A stretch of DNA of 64,000 nucleotides from Streptomyces sp. SCL15-4 (GTDB lineage Bacteria; Actinomycetota; Actinomycetes; Streptomycetales; Streptomycetaceae): NCBI RefSeq assembly GCF_033366695.1, contig NZ_JAOBTQ010000001.1, positions 1,612,001-1,676,000 on the forward strand, written 5' to 3'. Made by a program: the position numbers and the translations under genes. The notes under the pieces were generated by a model. That model was not told the DNA's origin, searched no databases, and was given only the letters and a program-made list of their open reading frames with translations. Shown here piece by piece: positions 43,981-52,132 of this stretch (its first letter is position 1; each line of letters starts with the position of its first letter).

Positions 43981-46650
43981 TACCGAGGCCAGCGCCTGAC
44001 GGGCCGTGGCCGCCAGTCCGTCCGCGCCGCACAGCCGCGCGAGGTCCAGGCCACGGGTGAGGTCCGCGGCCGAGCCGGCGGCGATGCCGTACTCGATCCG
44101 GGCCGCCGCGTGCTCGTACTGGCAGGGCGAGGCCTCCAGATAGGCCACGGCCCGGGCGGCGAGGCGTACCGCGCGCTGGCCCGTCTCCAGGGCGGCGGCG
44201 CAGCGCAGGGCCTCGCCGATGGCGGTGTCCGTGCCGAACCGCTCGGCCTGCTTGCGGGCGTCGGCGGCGAGCCGGGCGGCGCGGGCCGGGTCCGCGGCGG
44301 CGAGGGCCCGGGCGAGGTCGACGGACCAGGGCGCGAGGACCGGGTTGTGGCCGCCGCGGGAGGCGGCGGTCTTCTCGGCGGCCTCCAGTTCGCCGATGCC
44401 CTCGGCGGTGCGGCCGACGGCGAGCAGCAGCCGGCCGCGCACCGAGCGGATGTCGGGCAGCACGATGGTGGAGGGGTACGGCGGCGCGAAGCCGTACTGC
44501 TCGGCGACCGACCAGGCCTCCTCGACGCGGCCGCGGGCCAGCAGGGTGTCGACCAGTCCGCAGGTGGCCGACCAGTACAACGGCAGGCGGCGGCCGACGC
44601 GTTCGGCGAGGCGCACGGCCTCGCGCAGGGTGGACTCGGCGTCGGGCAGCCGGCCCTGTCTGCGGTAGGCGAGTCCGAGGAAGGCGTTGGCCAGGGAGAG
44701 GTGGACGCCGCGCCAGCCGGCCGAGGTGTAGACGCGCCGGGCTTCGGAGAACAGGCTCTCGGCGCGGTCGAGCCGGTCGGCGTAGGCGTACGCGCTGCCG
44801 AGCATCATCAGCAGTTCCATGCCCCACTCGGGGTCGGTCCAGCCGAGGCCGGGCGCGAGGCGGCCGTTGACGAGGGCGCGGTCGCACAGGTCGACGACCG
44901 CGTCGGCGCTCTCGCCGTGCGTCATGGCGTCGAAGGCGCGCAGGATCAGCAGGGCGCGTTCGGCGTTGTCGCGACCGGCGCAGGTGCTCGCGAGTTCGGC
45001 GAGGCGCCGGGAGCGGGCCGGGGCGACGGTCTCGCCGTGGATGCCCTCCCACATGAACTGGAAGGCCTGGAGCCGCAGCCGGACCGGGCCGGCCGCGTGC
45101 CGGGCGGTCTCGGTGCCGACCGTGCGGACGGCCTCCTCCAGTTGGTCGTTGTGGAGCAGGGCCTGGGAGAGGCGGACGACGGCGTGCACCCGGTCGTCGC
45201 CGTCGAGGCCGGGCATGCCGAGCGCGCTGCGCAGCTGGTCGATGGAGACGGCGGGGTTGGTGAGCAGGGTCGCGCAGCCCAGTTCGTACAGGACATGCGC
45301 GTACACCTCGGGGCGGGGCGGTTCCCGCAGCGCGCGTTCCAGACAGCGGCGGGCCGCGTCCGGCGCGCCGACGGCGAGGTGTTCGCGGGCGGCCTGGCGC
45401 AGTTGCCCGACGAGTTCGTCGTCCTCGTCCGGGTGCACCTTCAGTAGGTGCCGGGCGGCCTCGGCGGCGCCGCGGTCCAGCTCGGTGATGATCTGCGCGG
45501 CGACGCCGTGCATGGCGGTGCGCACGCCGGAGGGGATGGACTGGTAGACGGCGGTGGCGATGAGCGGGTGGACGAACTCCAGCTCGTCCGCGGTGCGTTC
45601 GCCGTCCTCGGCCGGGTGGCGGCGGGTGAGGATGCGGGCGGTGCACAGTACGTCGGCGCATGTGCGGGCGAGGTCGTCGTCCATGGTGGCGAGGCGGGCG
45701 ACCATGTCGACGGTGATGCCGGTGCCGAGGATGGCGGCGGCCCAGGCGAACCGGGTGGCCTCCAGGCCGAGGCTCCTGATCCGGTCGACGAGTCCGCCGC
45801 CGCGGGCCGCGCGGTTGAGCGCGCGCAGCTCTCCGGCGTACGCCTCGACCGGCCGGAGTTCGCTGTCGTGCACCTTGGCGAGGAGTTCGACGGTCTCGTA
45901 GGGGTTGCCGTCGGTGACCGCCCAGACCTCGCGGCAGAACGCGTCGTCGGCGTGCCGGCCGAGGGTGGCGCGGGTGAGTCCGGCGGTGGCGTCCGGGGTG
46001 AGGGCGCTGAGGTCGTTGACCGGCCGGCCCGCGGCGGCGGCGACCGCGTCGAGATGGCGGGCGCCGGCCCCGCCGGTCTCGTCGGGCCTGCGGGCGACCA
46101 CGACGAGGACGGGCACGTCGGCCAGGCGTTCGGCGAACGCGGCGAGCCAGCGCAGGGTTTCCGGGTCGGCCCAGTGGGCGTCGTCGAGGAGCAGCACCAG
46201 CGGCCAGGCGCGGCGGGCGATCCTGCGTACGGCGGAGACGAGTCCGTCGCGGACGTAGTGCGGGTCGGCCTTCTCCCCGCGCGGCCGGATTATGCCGAGG
46301 GCGGGGCCGGCGATGTCGTGCCAGTCGCCGAGGTACTCGCGGGCCTCCTCGTCCGGGAGGGACAGCAGCGCGGGCTGGAGCAGTTGCCGCAGCACGTGGA
46401 AGGGGACAGACCTGAGGGTCTCGGCGCCGCGGGCGGACCAGACGGCGCAGCCGCGGCGTTCGGCCATGCGGCGGGTCTCGGCGAGCAGCGCGGTCTTGCC
46501 GAGTCCGGCCTTGCCGCGGAAGACGAGCAGGCCGCCCGCGGAGTTCCGGTCGGCGCACAGGGCGTCGAGCGCCGCCGCGACGGTGGCGATCTCGGCATCC
46601 CGCTCCCACAGGGGTGCCGAGCCGGCCGCCGATGGCCGTGCGTCCGTCAT
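43966..46650 (-). CDS. Large LAL-like AAA ATPase lacking the LuxR DNA-binding domain
   Basis: An 894-residue protein with the plan of LuxR-type LAL regulators. The N-terminal STAND/AAA ATPase has Walker A GKAGLGKTALL (near residue 45) and Walker B LVLLLDDAHWADPETLRWLA. Long TPR-like helical repeats fill residues 380-890 (AAREHLAVGAPDAARRCLERAL and similar). The C-terminal LuxR helix-turn-helix that normally follows GLDLARLCGADGLAATARQAL is missing, because the frame stops there and the next 140 bases encode none. It may act as a signalling ATPase through a partner. The ATG at 46650 has GGGAGGGA upstream. Confidence 0.82.
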   Translation of the reverse strand: MTDARPSAAGSAPLWERDAEIATVAAALDALCADRNSAGGLLVFRGKAGLGKTALLAETRRMAERRGCAVWSARGAETLRSVPFHVLRQLLQPALLSLPDEEAREYLGDWHDIAGPALGIIRPRGEKADPHYVRDGLVSAVRRIARRAWPLVLLLDDAHWADPETLRWLAAFAERLADVPVLVVVARRPDETGGAGARHLDAVAAAAGRPVNDLSALTPDATAGLTRATLGRHADDAFCREVWAVTDGNPYETVELLAKVHDSELRPVEAYAGELRALNRAARGGGLVDRIRSLGLEATRFAWAAAILGTGITVDMVARLATMDDDLARTCADVLCTARILTRRHPAEDGERTADELEFVHPLIATAVYQSIPSGVRTAMHGVAAQIITELDRGAAEAARHLLKVHPDEDDELVGQLRQAAREHLAVGAPDAARRCLERALREPPRPEVYAHVLYELGCATLLTNPAVSIDQLRSALGMPGLDGDDRVHAVVRLSQALLHNDQLEEAVRTVGTETARHAAGPVRLRLQAFQFMWEGIHGETVAPARSRRLAELASTCAGRDNAERALLILRAFDAMTHGESADAVVDLCDRALVNGRLAPGLGWTDPEWGMELLMMLGSAYAYADRLDRAESLFSEARRVYTSAGWRGVHLSLANAFLGLAYRRQGRLPDAESTLREAVRLAERVGRRLPLYWSATCGLVDTLLARGRVEEAWSVAEQYGFAPPYPSTIVLPDIRSVRGRLLLAVGRTAEGIGELEAAEKTAASRGGHNPVLAPWSVDLARALAAADPARAARLAADARKQAERFGTDTAIGEALRCAAALETGQRAVRLAARAVAYLEASPCQYEHAAARIEYGIAAGSAADLTRGLDLARLCGADGLAATARQALASVPGPR

Positions 46651-46867
46651 CCGTTCCCTCCCCGGTCGCCCGTATGACACACCGGCACCGAGCGTAGCCG
46701 TCCGGCGGGGCACCGCGGGGGTGGTCGGGGCAGGTGCTGCCCGGCCGGGTGAAAGACGGTACGCACGGGCGACACCGGCGTGACGTCACAGCGATATGCC
46801 CCGGTTCGCTCGCGCGGGCGGCAGATCCTCTCATCCCCTTTTCACCGTCACCTCATACCGTGGGGGC

Positions 46868-47929
46868 ATGACGCAGGCGACTCCTCCCGGGTGGTACCCC
46901 GACCCCGGGCAGACGAACGACGGTCCGCCCACCGAGCGCTGGTGGGACGGCACGGCCTGGACGGACCGCACCCGCCCGGCGGGCACGGCCGCCCCGTGGG
47001 GTCCCCCGGCACCGCAGGCGGCGCAAGCGGGCGCCTCGGCCCCGGGCGAGTACGGCGGATACTCCGCGTATCCCGCCTGTCCGGCGCCGCCGCCGGCCCG
47101 GTCCCGGCGCGGGCTGCGCACCGGGATAGCCGTCGCGGTGACGGCCGCGGTACTGGCGAGCATCGGGGTCGGCGTGTACGCCCTCGCCAAGGACGACGGC
47201 GGCGGCGACCGCGCGGGGTCCCGGCAGGGGCAGGGGCCGGGGCCGGACGGCGGGTCCGGAGGTCCGGGCGGGTTCGGCGGCCCTGGCGGGTCCGGCGGGT
47301 CCGGCGGATCTGGCGGGTCCGGTGGATCTGATGGGTCCGGCGGGTCCGGCGGGAAGTCGCCGTCCCCGGGGCCGTCCGGGGCGCCGGAGATCGAGGGCGG
47401 CGGCACGGTGCCCGACCCGGTCAACGGGATCAGCCTGCCGGTGCCGAAGGGCTGGACCGGGCAGACGACGGGGGCGGGTGCGCGGGTGACCTCCGAGGAC
47501 ACCTACAAGTGCCCCGGGGACACGACGCAGACCTGCACCGCGGGCGGTGCCTACACGGCGCCGGCAATGGCGCTGCGCGTCAAGGGCGAGACCGCCGAGG
47601 AGGTCGCGAAGGCGGACATCGCGGCCAACGCCAAGGAGTCCTACGGCGGCACCTCCTACGGCAGCGTCACCTCGCACGAGGTGCTGGCCGACAAGGCGGT
47701 GACGGTGGCCGGGCAGAAGGGCCACCTGGTCCGCTGGAAGGCGGTCACCAGCAAGGGCGCGGACGGCTACGTCGAGTCCGTCGCCTTCCCCTCCCCCGAC
47801 GACCCCGACCGGATCGTCGTGATCCGCTTCGGCCTGGACGTCGGCCAGGACCCGTCCGTCATCGACCGGATCGTGAAGGGGATCAAGGTCTCGTCCGCCA
47901 CCGGCACGGGCGACGGACAGGCCGTGTGA
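46868..47929 (+). CDS. DUF2510 membrane protein with Gly/Ser linker
   Basis: A 353-residue protein. Residues 5-40 form the DUF2510 motif (PGWYPDPGQ, RWWDGTAWTDRT), common in actinobacterial membrane proteins. One membrane segment follows at about residues 83-104 (IAVAVTAAVLASIGVGVYAL). Next comes a flexible Gly/Ser/Pro linker (residues about 115-170) made of near-identical GSGG units. The C-terminal 180 residues form an extracytoplasmic domain with VTSEDTYKCPGDTTQTC, containing two Cys that could pair. The function is unknown. The ATG at 46868 follows a G-rich site. It diverges from the LAL-like gene with 217 bases between. Confidence 0.8.
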   Translation: MTQATPPGWYPDPGQTNDGPPTERWWDGTAWTDRTRPAGTAAPWGPPAPQAAQAGASAPGEYGGYSAYPACPAPPPARSRRGLRTGIAVAVTAAVLASIGVGVYALAKDDGGGDRAGSRQGQGPGPDGGSGGPGGFGGPGGSGGSGGSGGSGGSDGSGGSGGKSPSPGPSGAPEIEGGGTVPDPVNGISLPVPKGWTGQTTGAGARVTSEDTYKCPGDTTQTCTAGGAYTAPAMALRVKGETAEEVAKADIAANAKESYGGTSYGSVTSHEVLADKAVTVAGQKGHLVRWKAVTSKGADGYVESVAFPSPDDPDRIVVIRFGLDVGQDPSVIDRIVKGIKVSSATGTGDGQAV

Positions 47930-48030
47930 CCGCCGGCCGCACCGCCGTCGGGTCACCCGCACCCGGCGACGAGGCGGCTCGCGCGGGCGCCCGGCCGGGG
48001 CCCTCGGCCGAGCACCGCGAGCGGACGGCC

Positions 48031-48300
48031 TCAGGCGCCCGCCGTGCCCGACCCGCAGAACCGGCACCCGACGCGCTCCAGGCGGGACAGGCGCCCCTGG
48101 GCGTCGTACTGGTAGTCGTCGCGCACGGACCCCCGGCAGCCGCCGGTGGCACACGGCGCCGCCCCGGTCAGGCGCCCGTACGGGCTGGAGCGGAGCGTGC
48201 CGGCGTTGCACTCCAGACACGGGAAGGGGTGCAGTCCCCCGTCGTTGACGACGTACGCGATCGTTTCCGCGAGATGGCAGTGCGGACAGATGGCGGCCAT
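48031..48300 (-). CDS. Small zinc-ribbon-like protein (89 aa)
   Basis: A short protein with four Cys pairs (C5/C8, C28/C31, C50/C55, C79/C82), the pattern of two small zinc ribbons (ICPHCH, PCLEC, GCRFCGSG). The ATG at 48300 follows AAGGGATC. Its role is unknown; RNA or DNA binding or a metal-storage role is possible. Coding is supported by the regular CxxC spacing and ribosome site. Confidence 0.65.
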   Translation of the reverse strand: MAAICPHCHLAETIAYVVNDGGLHPFPCLECNAGTLRSSPYGRLTGAAPCATGGCRGSVRDDYQYDAQGRLSRLERVGCRFCGSGTAGA

Positions 48301-48429
48301 CCGGCGTGATCCCTTCGAAGGGTCGTCCAGGGTCGTCCGAGAAGCACATCGCCAACGACTGCTCCCCGGTCCCGGTTACCCGGGCCCGGGCCGGCTCGCC
48401 GCGGCGGCGGCGGGACCGGAAACGCCAGT

Positions 48430-48476
48430 CGGCCGGGTGGGGTTCCCCTCCGCTCAAGGGGAAGCCCACCCGGCCG
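48430..48476 (-). terminator. Long hairpin after the TetR gene
   Basis: A 20-bp inverted repeat with one mismatch (48430-48449 and 48457-48476, 7-base loop) lies about 80 bases downstream of the TetR stop. It is one of the strongest stems in the window. Confidence 0.65.
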
Positions 48477-48557
48477 GGGGGTGCGCGCCGCCCCCGTCCC
48501 CACGGTGCGGCGCGAGCAGGTCGCCGTTCAGTCATCCCGTGAACGGCGGCCTGGGTC

Positions 48558-49172
48558 TCATCTCAGTCCGAGCGCCGGCAGCACGGCCGCCTCCACGAAC
48601 CGGACCAGGTAGTCGGCGTCGGCATACTGCCCATTCAGGACCGGCCGTACCCGTAGAACGCCGAACATCATCGCGGGGATGTACTCCAGCGCCGGGTGGC
48701 CCGCACGGATCTCGCCACGTTCCACGCCCCGGGCGAGCATCTCCTCCAGTGCGGCGATCTCCGGGTGGACCAGGGCCTCGCGCAGCGCCCGGGCCAGTTC
48801 CTGGTCCGATGTCACCGCGTGCCCCAGGGCCTGGAGCAGCCGGGTGTCCTTGCCGGACCAGTCGCCCGCGGCCCGCGCGGCCTGGCGCAGGTCCTCGGCG
48901 AGCGAGCCGGTGTCGATGCCGGCGAACCGCACCCGGCGGCTGGCGCGCAGCGCCGCCGCGACGAACTGCGGCTTGGTCTTCCACTGCCGGTAGAGCGTGG
49001 ACTTGCTGCAGCGGGTGCTGGCGGCGACGCCCTCCATCGTGACGGAGTCGTAGCCGCACTCGCGGATCTGTTCCAGCACGGCGTCGAAGAACTCCCGCTC
49101 ACGCTCCGGCGTGATCTTGGAGCGGCGCGAGGCGACGACCGTGTCCGGTCCCTCCGCGGCCTGCGACGTCAT
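48558..49172 (-). CDS. TetR-family transcriptional regulator
   Basis: A 204-residue repressor. The N-terminal helix-turn-helix is visible in FDAVLEQIRECGYDSVTMEGVA-type sequence (SVTMEGVAASTRCSKSTLYR) with the expected KTKPQFVAAAL turn. The rest is the helical ligand domain typical of the TetR_C_11-like branch. The ATG at 49172 has GAGGGGAAGC upstream. It is divergent from the PAP2 phosphatase gene, with a remarkable palindromic region between, so it most likely represses itself and that operon. Ligand unknown. Confidence 0.9.
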   Translation of the reverse strand: MTSQAAEGPDTVVASRRSKITPEREREFFDAVLEQIRECGYDSVTMEGVAASTRCSKSTLYRQWKTKPQFVAAALRASRRVRFAGIDTGSLAEDLRQAARAAGDWSGKDTRLLQALGHAVTSDQELARALREALVHPEIAALEEMLARGVERGEIRAGHPALEYIPAMMFGVLRVRPVLNGQYADADYLVRFVEAAVLPALGLR

Positions 49173-49214
49173 GCGGTGCTTCCCCTCACTCGTGCTGTCT
49201 CCAGTGTGGCGCAC

Positions 49215-49292
49215 ATCAATCGATACGCCAGTGTACCGGTACTCAAGCGTATCGGTACACTGGCGTATCGGTACGGAAACGTATCGATCAGT
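49215..49292. promoter_or_regulatory. Palindromic operator region between tetR and PAP2 genes
   Basis: An 18-bp perfect inverted repeat (49221-49238 and 49253-49270) with a 14-base spacer is flanked by CAATCGATACG on the left and CGTATCGATCA on the right. The half-site CGATACG/CGTATCG occurs four times. It overlaps where both promoters must be. Confidence 0.7.
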
Positions 49293-49355
49293 TCCGGCGA
49301 CCGGCCGGGACGTACGCACCACCACACGCACCACCGTCAGCGAAGGGGCCGGGGG

Positions 49356-50156
49356 ATGAATGCCCGAACCGAGCCTGCGGAGGCGGAAACGGCACCGGGG
49401 AACCCGGCACGTCCGCCTCTGATACGTGAGTTCCTGCTGGTCGCCGGGCTCTTCCTCGTCTACAAACTCGGCCGCGTGCTGGCCACCGGCCACACCGGCG
49501 ACGCCTTCCGCAACGCCCGCCGCCTGTGGGACCTGGAGCGGGCCGCGCACCTCCCCCACGAGAACGCCGTGCAGTCCGCGCTGCTGCACGGCGACACCCT
49601 CGTCCATCTGGCGAACACCTATTACGCGACCGTCCACTTCCCGGCCACGCTCGCCTTCCTGGTCTGGCTCTACGTACGCCGGCCCGCGCACTACGTCTGG
49701 GCCCGCCGCGTCCTCGCGGTGGTCACCACGGCCGCCCTGGTACTGCCGTTCACCTTCCCGCTGGCCCCGCCGCGGATGCTGACCGGGACGGGGCTGGTGG
49801 ACACCGGCCGCCTCTACGGCCCCTCCGTGTACGGCCCGCCCGCCAGCGACCACCTGTCCAACCAGTTCGCGGCGATGCCCTCGCTGCACTTCGGCTGGGC
49901 GCTGATGGTGGCCATCGGCCTGATCGCCGCGACCCGCTCCCGGTGGCGCGCGCTGTGGCTGCTACACCCGCTGATCACGCTGCTGGTGATCGTGGGCACG
50001 GCGAACCACTACTGGCTCGACGCGCTCGTGGCCACCGTGATGCTCGCTCTCGCCCTCGCCGCCATCCACCCGCCCCGGCGCACCGCCACCACGGCGGGAC
50101 GCGGCACCGGCCTGCCGGTCACCCGGGAGCCCGCCCTGGCGGGAGCCGGCCGATGA
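49356..50156 (+). CDS. PAP2-family membrane phosphatase
   Basis: A 266-residue membrane protein with about six segments. The phosphatase domain shows a C1-like region (PFTFPLAPPRML), the C2 motif PSLHFGWALM and the C3 motif NHYWLDALVATV, which places it near inositolphosphotransferase/ phosphatidic acid phosphatase-like proteins (the DUF/PAP2 branch with YKLGR near the N-terminus). It may cleave lipid phosphates or transfer a head group. The ATG at 49356 has GGGGG just before it. It overlaps the next gene by 4 bases. Confidence 0.85.
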   Translation: MNARTEPAEAETAPGNPARPPLIREFLLVAGLFLVYKLGRVLATGHTGDAFRNARRLWDLERAAHLPHENAVQSALLHGDTLVHLANTYYATVHFPATLAFLVWLYVRRPAHYVWARRVLAVVTTAALVLPFTFPLAPPRMLTGTGLVDTGRLYGPSVYGPPASDHLSNQFAAMPSLHFGWALMVAIGLIAATRSRWRALWLLHPLITLLVIVGTANHYWLDALVATVMLALALAAIHPPRRTATTAGRGTGLPVTREPALAGAGR

Positions 50157-51202
50157 GCGCCGCCGCCCTGGCCGCCCTCGGCCTGTCGCTGGTCTCGGCC
50201 GTCGCCTACGCGCTGGCCGCCGTCGCCCAGGAGCGGCTGGCCGCGCGCAGCCCGGGCACCGGACTGCTGCGGTTGCTGGGCACCGGCGCCTGGTGGTCGG
50301 CGGTCGGGCTGAACGCCGCCGCCGCGCTACTGCACGTCGTCGCCCTGAAATACGGCCCGCTGACCGTCGTACAGCCGCTGGGCGCGCTCACCCTGGTCGC
50401 GGCCGTGCCCCTGGGCGCGCGGGCGGCCGGGCGGCGGGTCAGGGCGGTGGAGTGGCGCGGTACGGCGCTCACCCTGCTGGGGCTGGCCGCGCTGCTGCTC
50501 GCCGCGTCCGGTCCGGCACCCGCGCGGGTGCTGTCGCTGCCGGCGGCGCTGGCGGTCTCGGGGGCGACGGCCGCCGCCATCGGCCTGCTGTCCTGGCCCG
50601 GCGCGCGGCCGGGCCTCAGGCACGCGACCGCGTCCGGCTTCGCCTCCGGAGTGGCCTCCGCGCTCACCCAGACGGTGACGGTGGCGGCCACGGACCGCTC
50701 GGGGCCCGTGCTGAGCACCGAGGTGATCGTGGGCGCCGTGCTCGTCGCCGCGTTCGCCGTCGGCGGGCTGCTGCTGTCCCAGACCGCCTACCGCGGCGGG
50801 CTGGGCGCGCCGCTGGCCGTGGTCACCCTCGCCAACCCGGTGGCCGCCGCGGTGATCGGCCTCAGTCTGCTGGGGCAGGGCCTGCACGGCGGGGCCGGTG
50901 GGGTACTGCTGGCCCTCGTCGGCGCGGGACTGGCCTCCTGGGGTGTGCTGCTCCTCACCCGTGCTGCCCCCGGGCCCGCCGGCCCGGCGGTGGACGAGGA
51001 GCATCCGGTGGCGGCCGTACTGGCCCTGGAGCCCGGCACGGCCACCGCGGAACCGGCCCTGGCGCCGAGGCGGCCCGGGCAGGCGACGGCCACCGGGGAA
51101 CCGGCCCTGGTCCCACGGCGGCCCAAGCCCGGAACGGCTGCCACGGAACCCGCGCTGGTGCCGCGGCAGCCGGAGCAGCCGGGGCACCTCACCGCGCTCT
51201 GA
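50153..51202 (+). CDS. DMT-type membrane protein with repeated C-terminal tail
   Basis: A 349-residue protein with about ten hydrophobic segments in residues 1-285, in a drug/metabolite-transporter-like arrangement (ALGLSLVSAVAYALAAVAQE, LKYGPLTVVQPLGALTLVAAVP, ANPVAAAVIGLSLLGQ). Residues 294-343 are three copies of a 16-residue Pro-rich unit (TAxEPALxPRRP), encoded by a 48-bp repeat. The ATG at 50153 overlaps the PAP2 stop, so both genes form one operon under the TetR operator. Its substrate is unknown. Confidence 0.82.
   Translation: MSAAALAALGLSLVSAVAYALAAVAQERLAARSPGTGLLRLLGTGAWWSAVGLNAAAALLHVVALKYGPLTVVQPLGALTLVAAVPLGARAAGRRVRAVEWRGTALTLLGLAALLLAASGPAPARVLSLPAALAVSGATAAAIGLLSWPGARPGLRHATASGFASGVASALTQTVTVAATDRSGPVLSTEVIVGAVLVAAFAVGGLLLSQTAYRGGLGAPLAVVTLANPVAAAVIGLSLLGQGLHGGAGGVLLALVGAGLASWGVLLLTRAAPGPAGPAVDEEHPVAAVLALEPGTATAEPALAPRRPGQATATGEPALVPRRPKPGTAATEPALVPRQPEQPGHLTAL
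51033..51182 (+). repeat. 48-bp triple repeat in the DMT-like gene
   Basis: Three imperfect units with period 48 bp. The anchor AACCGGCCCT starts at 51051 and 51099, and its variant AACCCGCGCT at 51147. Confidence 0.75.
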
Positions 51203-51274
51203 GCGGATACGGCGACGGCCGGTGCCTGCGGGAGATCCCGCCGGCACCGGCCGCGCTGTTCCCGTCGCTCCGGG

Positions 51275-52066
51275 TCACCCCCAGCCGCGCGCGTCCTGCT
51301 TCAGCGCGGTGTCGACCGTCAGCGCGGTCGCCACCACGAGGCTGAGCAGGGGCTCGGGCAGCTGGTAGTGGATCTGCAGGACGTAGTTGTCCGCGGTCGT
51401 GAAGAGCGTCTTGGCCAGGCCTTCCCAGGTCTTGGTGATCCGGGCGACCTCGCTGTCCGCGTGGTCGACGATCGCGAAGTTCCAGGCCCGCCAGTTCTCG
51501 GCCTTGATCGCGCCGACCTGCTGGCCGTTCGCCATCATGGCGAAGTTGATCTTGCCGATCATGTTCTTCTGGACGATCTCGCCGACCGGGGAGCCGTCCG
51601 GGCGGGTCACGACGACCCGGGACTTGAAGATCTTCGCGGGCCGGGTCAGCAGCAGCTGCGGCTGGCCGTAGGCGTCGCGGATCTCCAGCTTGTGGGTCAG
51701 GAACTGGTCCAGGCTGGAGACGAAGCGCAGGATCTTGCGCAGGATGCCCTGGCCGACCTGGGTGACCGAACCGATCTCCCGGCCGCTCTGGTCCATGACC
51801 TTGTACTCGTTGGTCAGCTCGATGAGCTTGGCCTTCTGGTTCACGACCAGGACGGGCTCGGTGAAGAGGGTGCCGCCGCCGGCGCCGCCGGCCGCGACAC
51901 CGGCCTGCTGCCGCACCTGGCGCTGGACCTTGGGGTCGGCGGCGGCGGCCTGCTGCGCCGGGTTGGTGTGGTCGGTCCACTGCGTGCCGTCCCAGTAACG
52001 GAGCGTGTTCTGCGCTCCGTGCGGGTCCGGGTACCAGCCGGCAGGGGTGTTCGATTGCGTGGTCAC
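51275..52066 (-). CDS. DUF2510 and scramblase-like domain protein
   Basis: A 263-residue soluble protein. DUF2510 is at residues 8-37 (PAGWYPDPHG, LRYWDGTQWTDHT). After an Ala/Gln linker, residues about 65-255 form a phospholipid-scramblase/LURP-one-like beta domain (LVVNQKAKLIELTNEYKVMD, RVVVTRPDGSPVGEIVQKN, NWRAWNFAIVDHADSEVARI). Such proteins are widespread in Streptomyces without known function. The start is GTG 52066. The 90-base region before the next gene shows nothing notable. Confidence 0.85.
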   Translation of the reverse strand: MTTQSNTPAGWYPDPHGAQNTLRYWDGTQWTDHTNPAQQAAAADPKVQRQVRQQAGVAAGGAGGGTLFTEPVLVVNQKAKLIELTNEYKVMDQSGREIGSVTQVGQGILRKILRFVSSLDQFLTHKLEIRDAYGQPQLLLTRPAKIFKSRVVVTRPDGSPVGEIVQKNMIGKINFAMMANGQQVGAIKAENWRAWNFAIVDHADSEVARITKTWEGLAKTLFTTADNYVLQIHYQLPEPLLSLVVATALTVDTALKQDARGWG

Positions 52067-52132
52067 CGGGGCACACTACCCTGATGTGACCGGTACCTGA
52101 CCAGTCCGCACGGAGCGGTGCTCATCGGTCGT

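Noticed and set aside
46780..46789. Perfect palindrome GTGACGTCAC between the LAL-like and DUF2510 genes
   Set aside because: Ten bases alone, with no repeat elsewhere seen and no known factor, is too little to call an operator.
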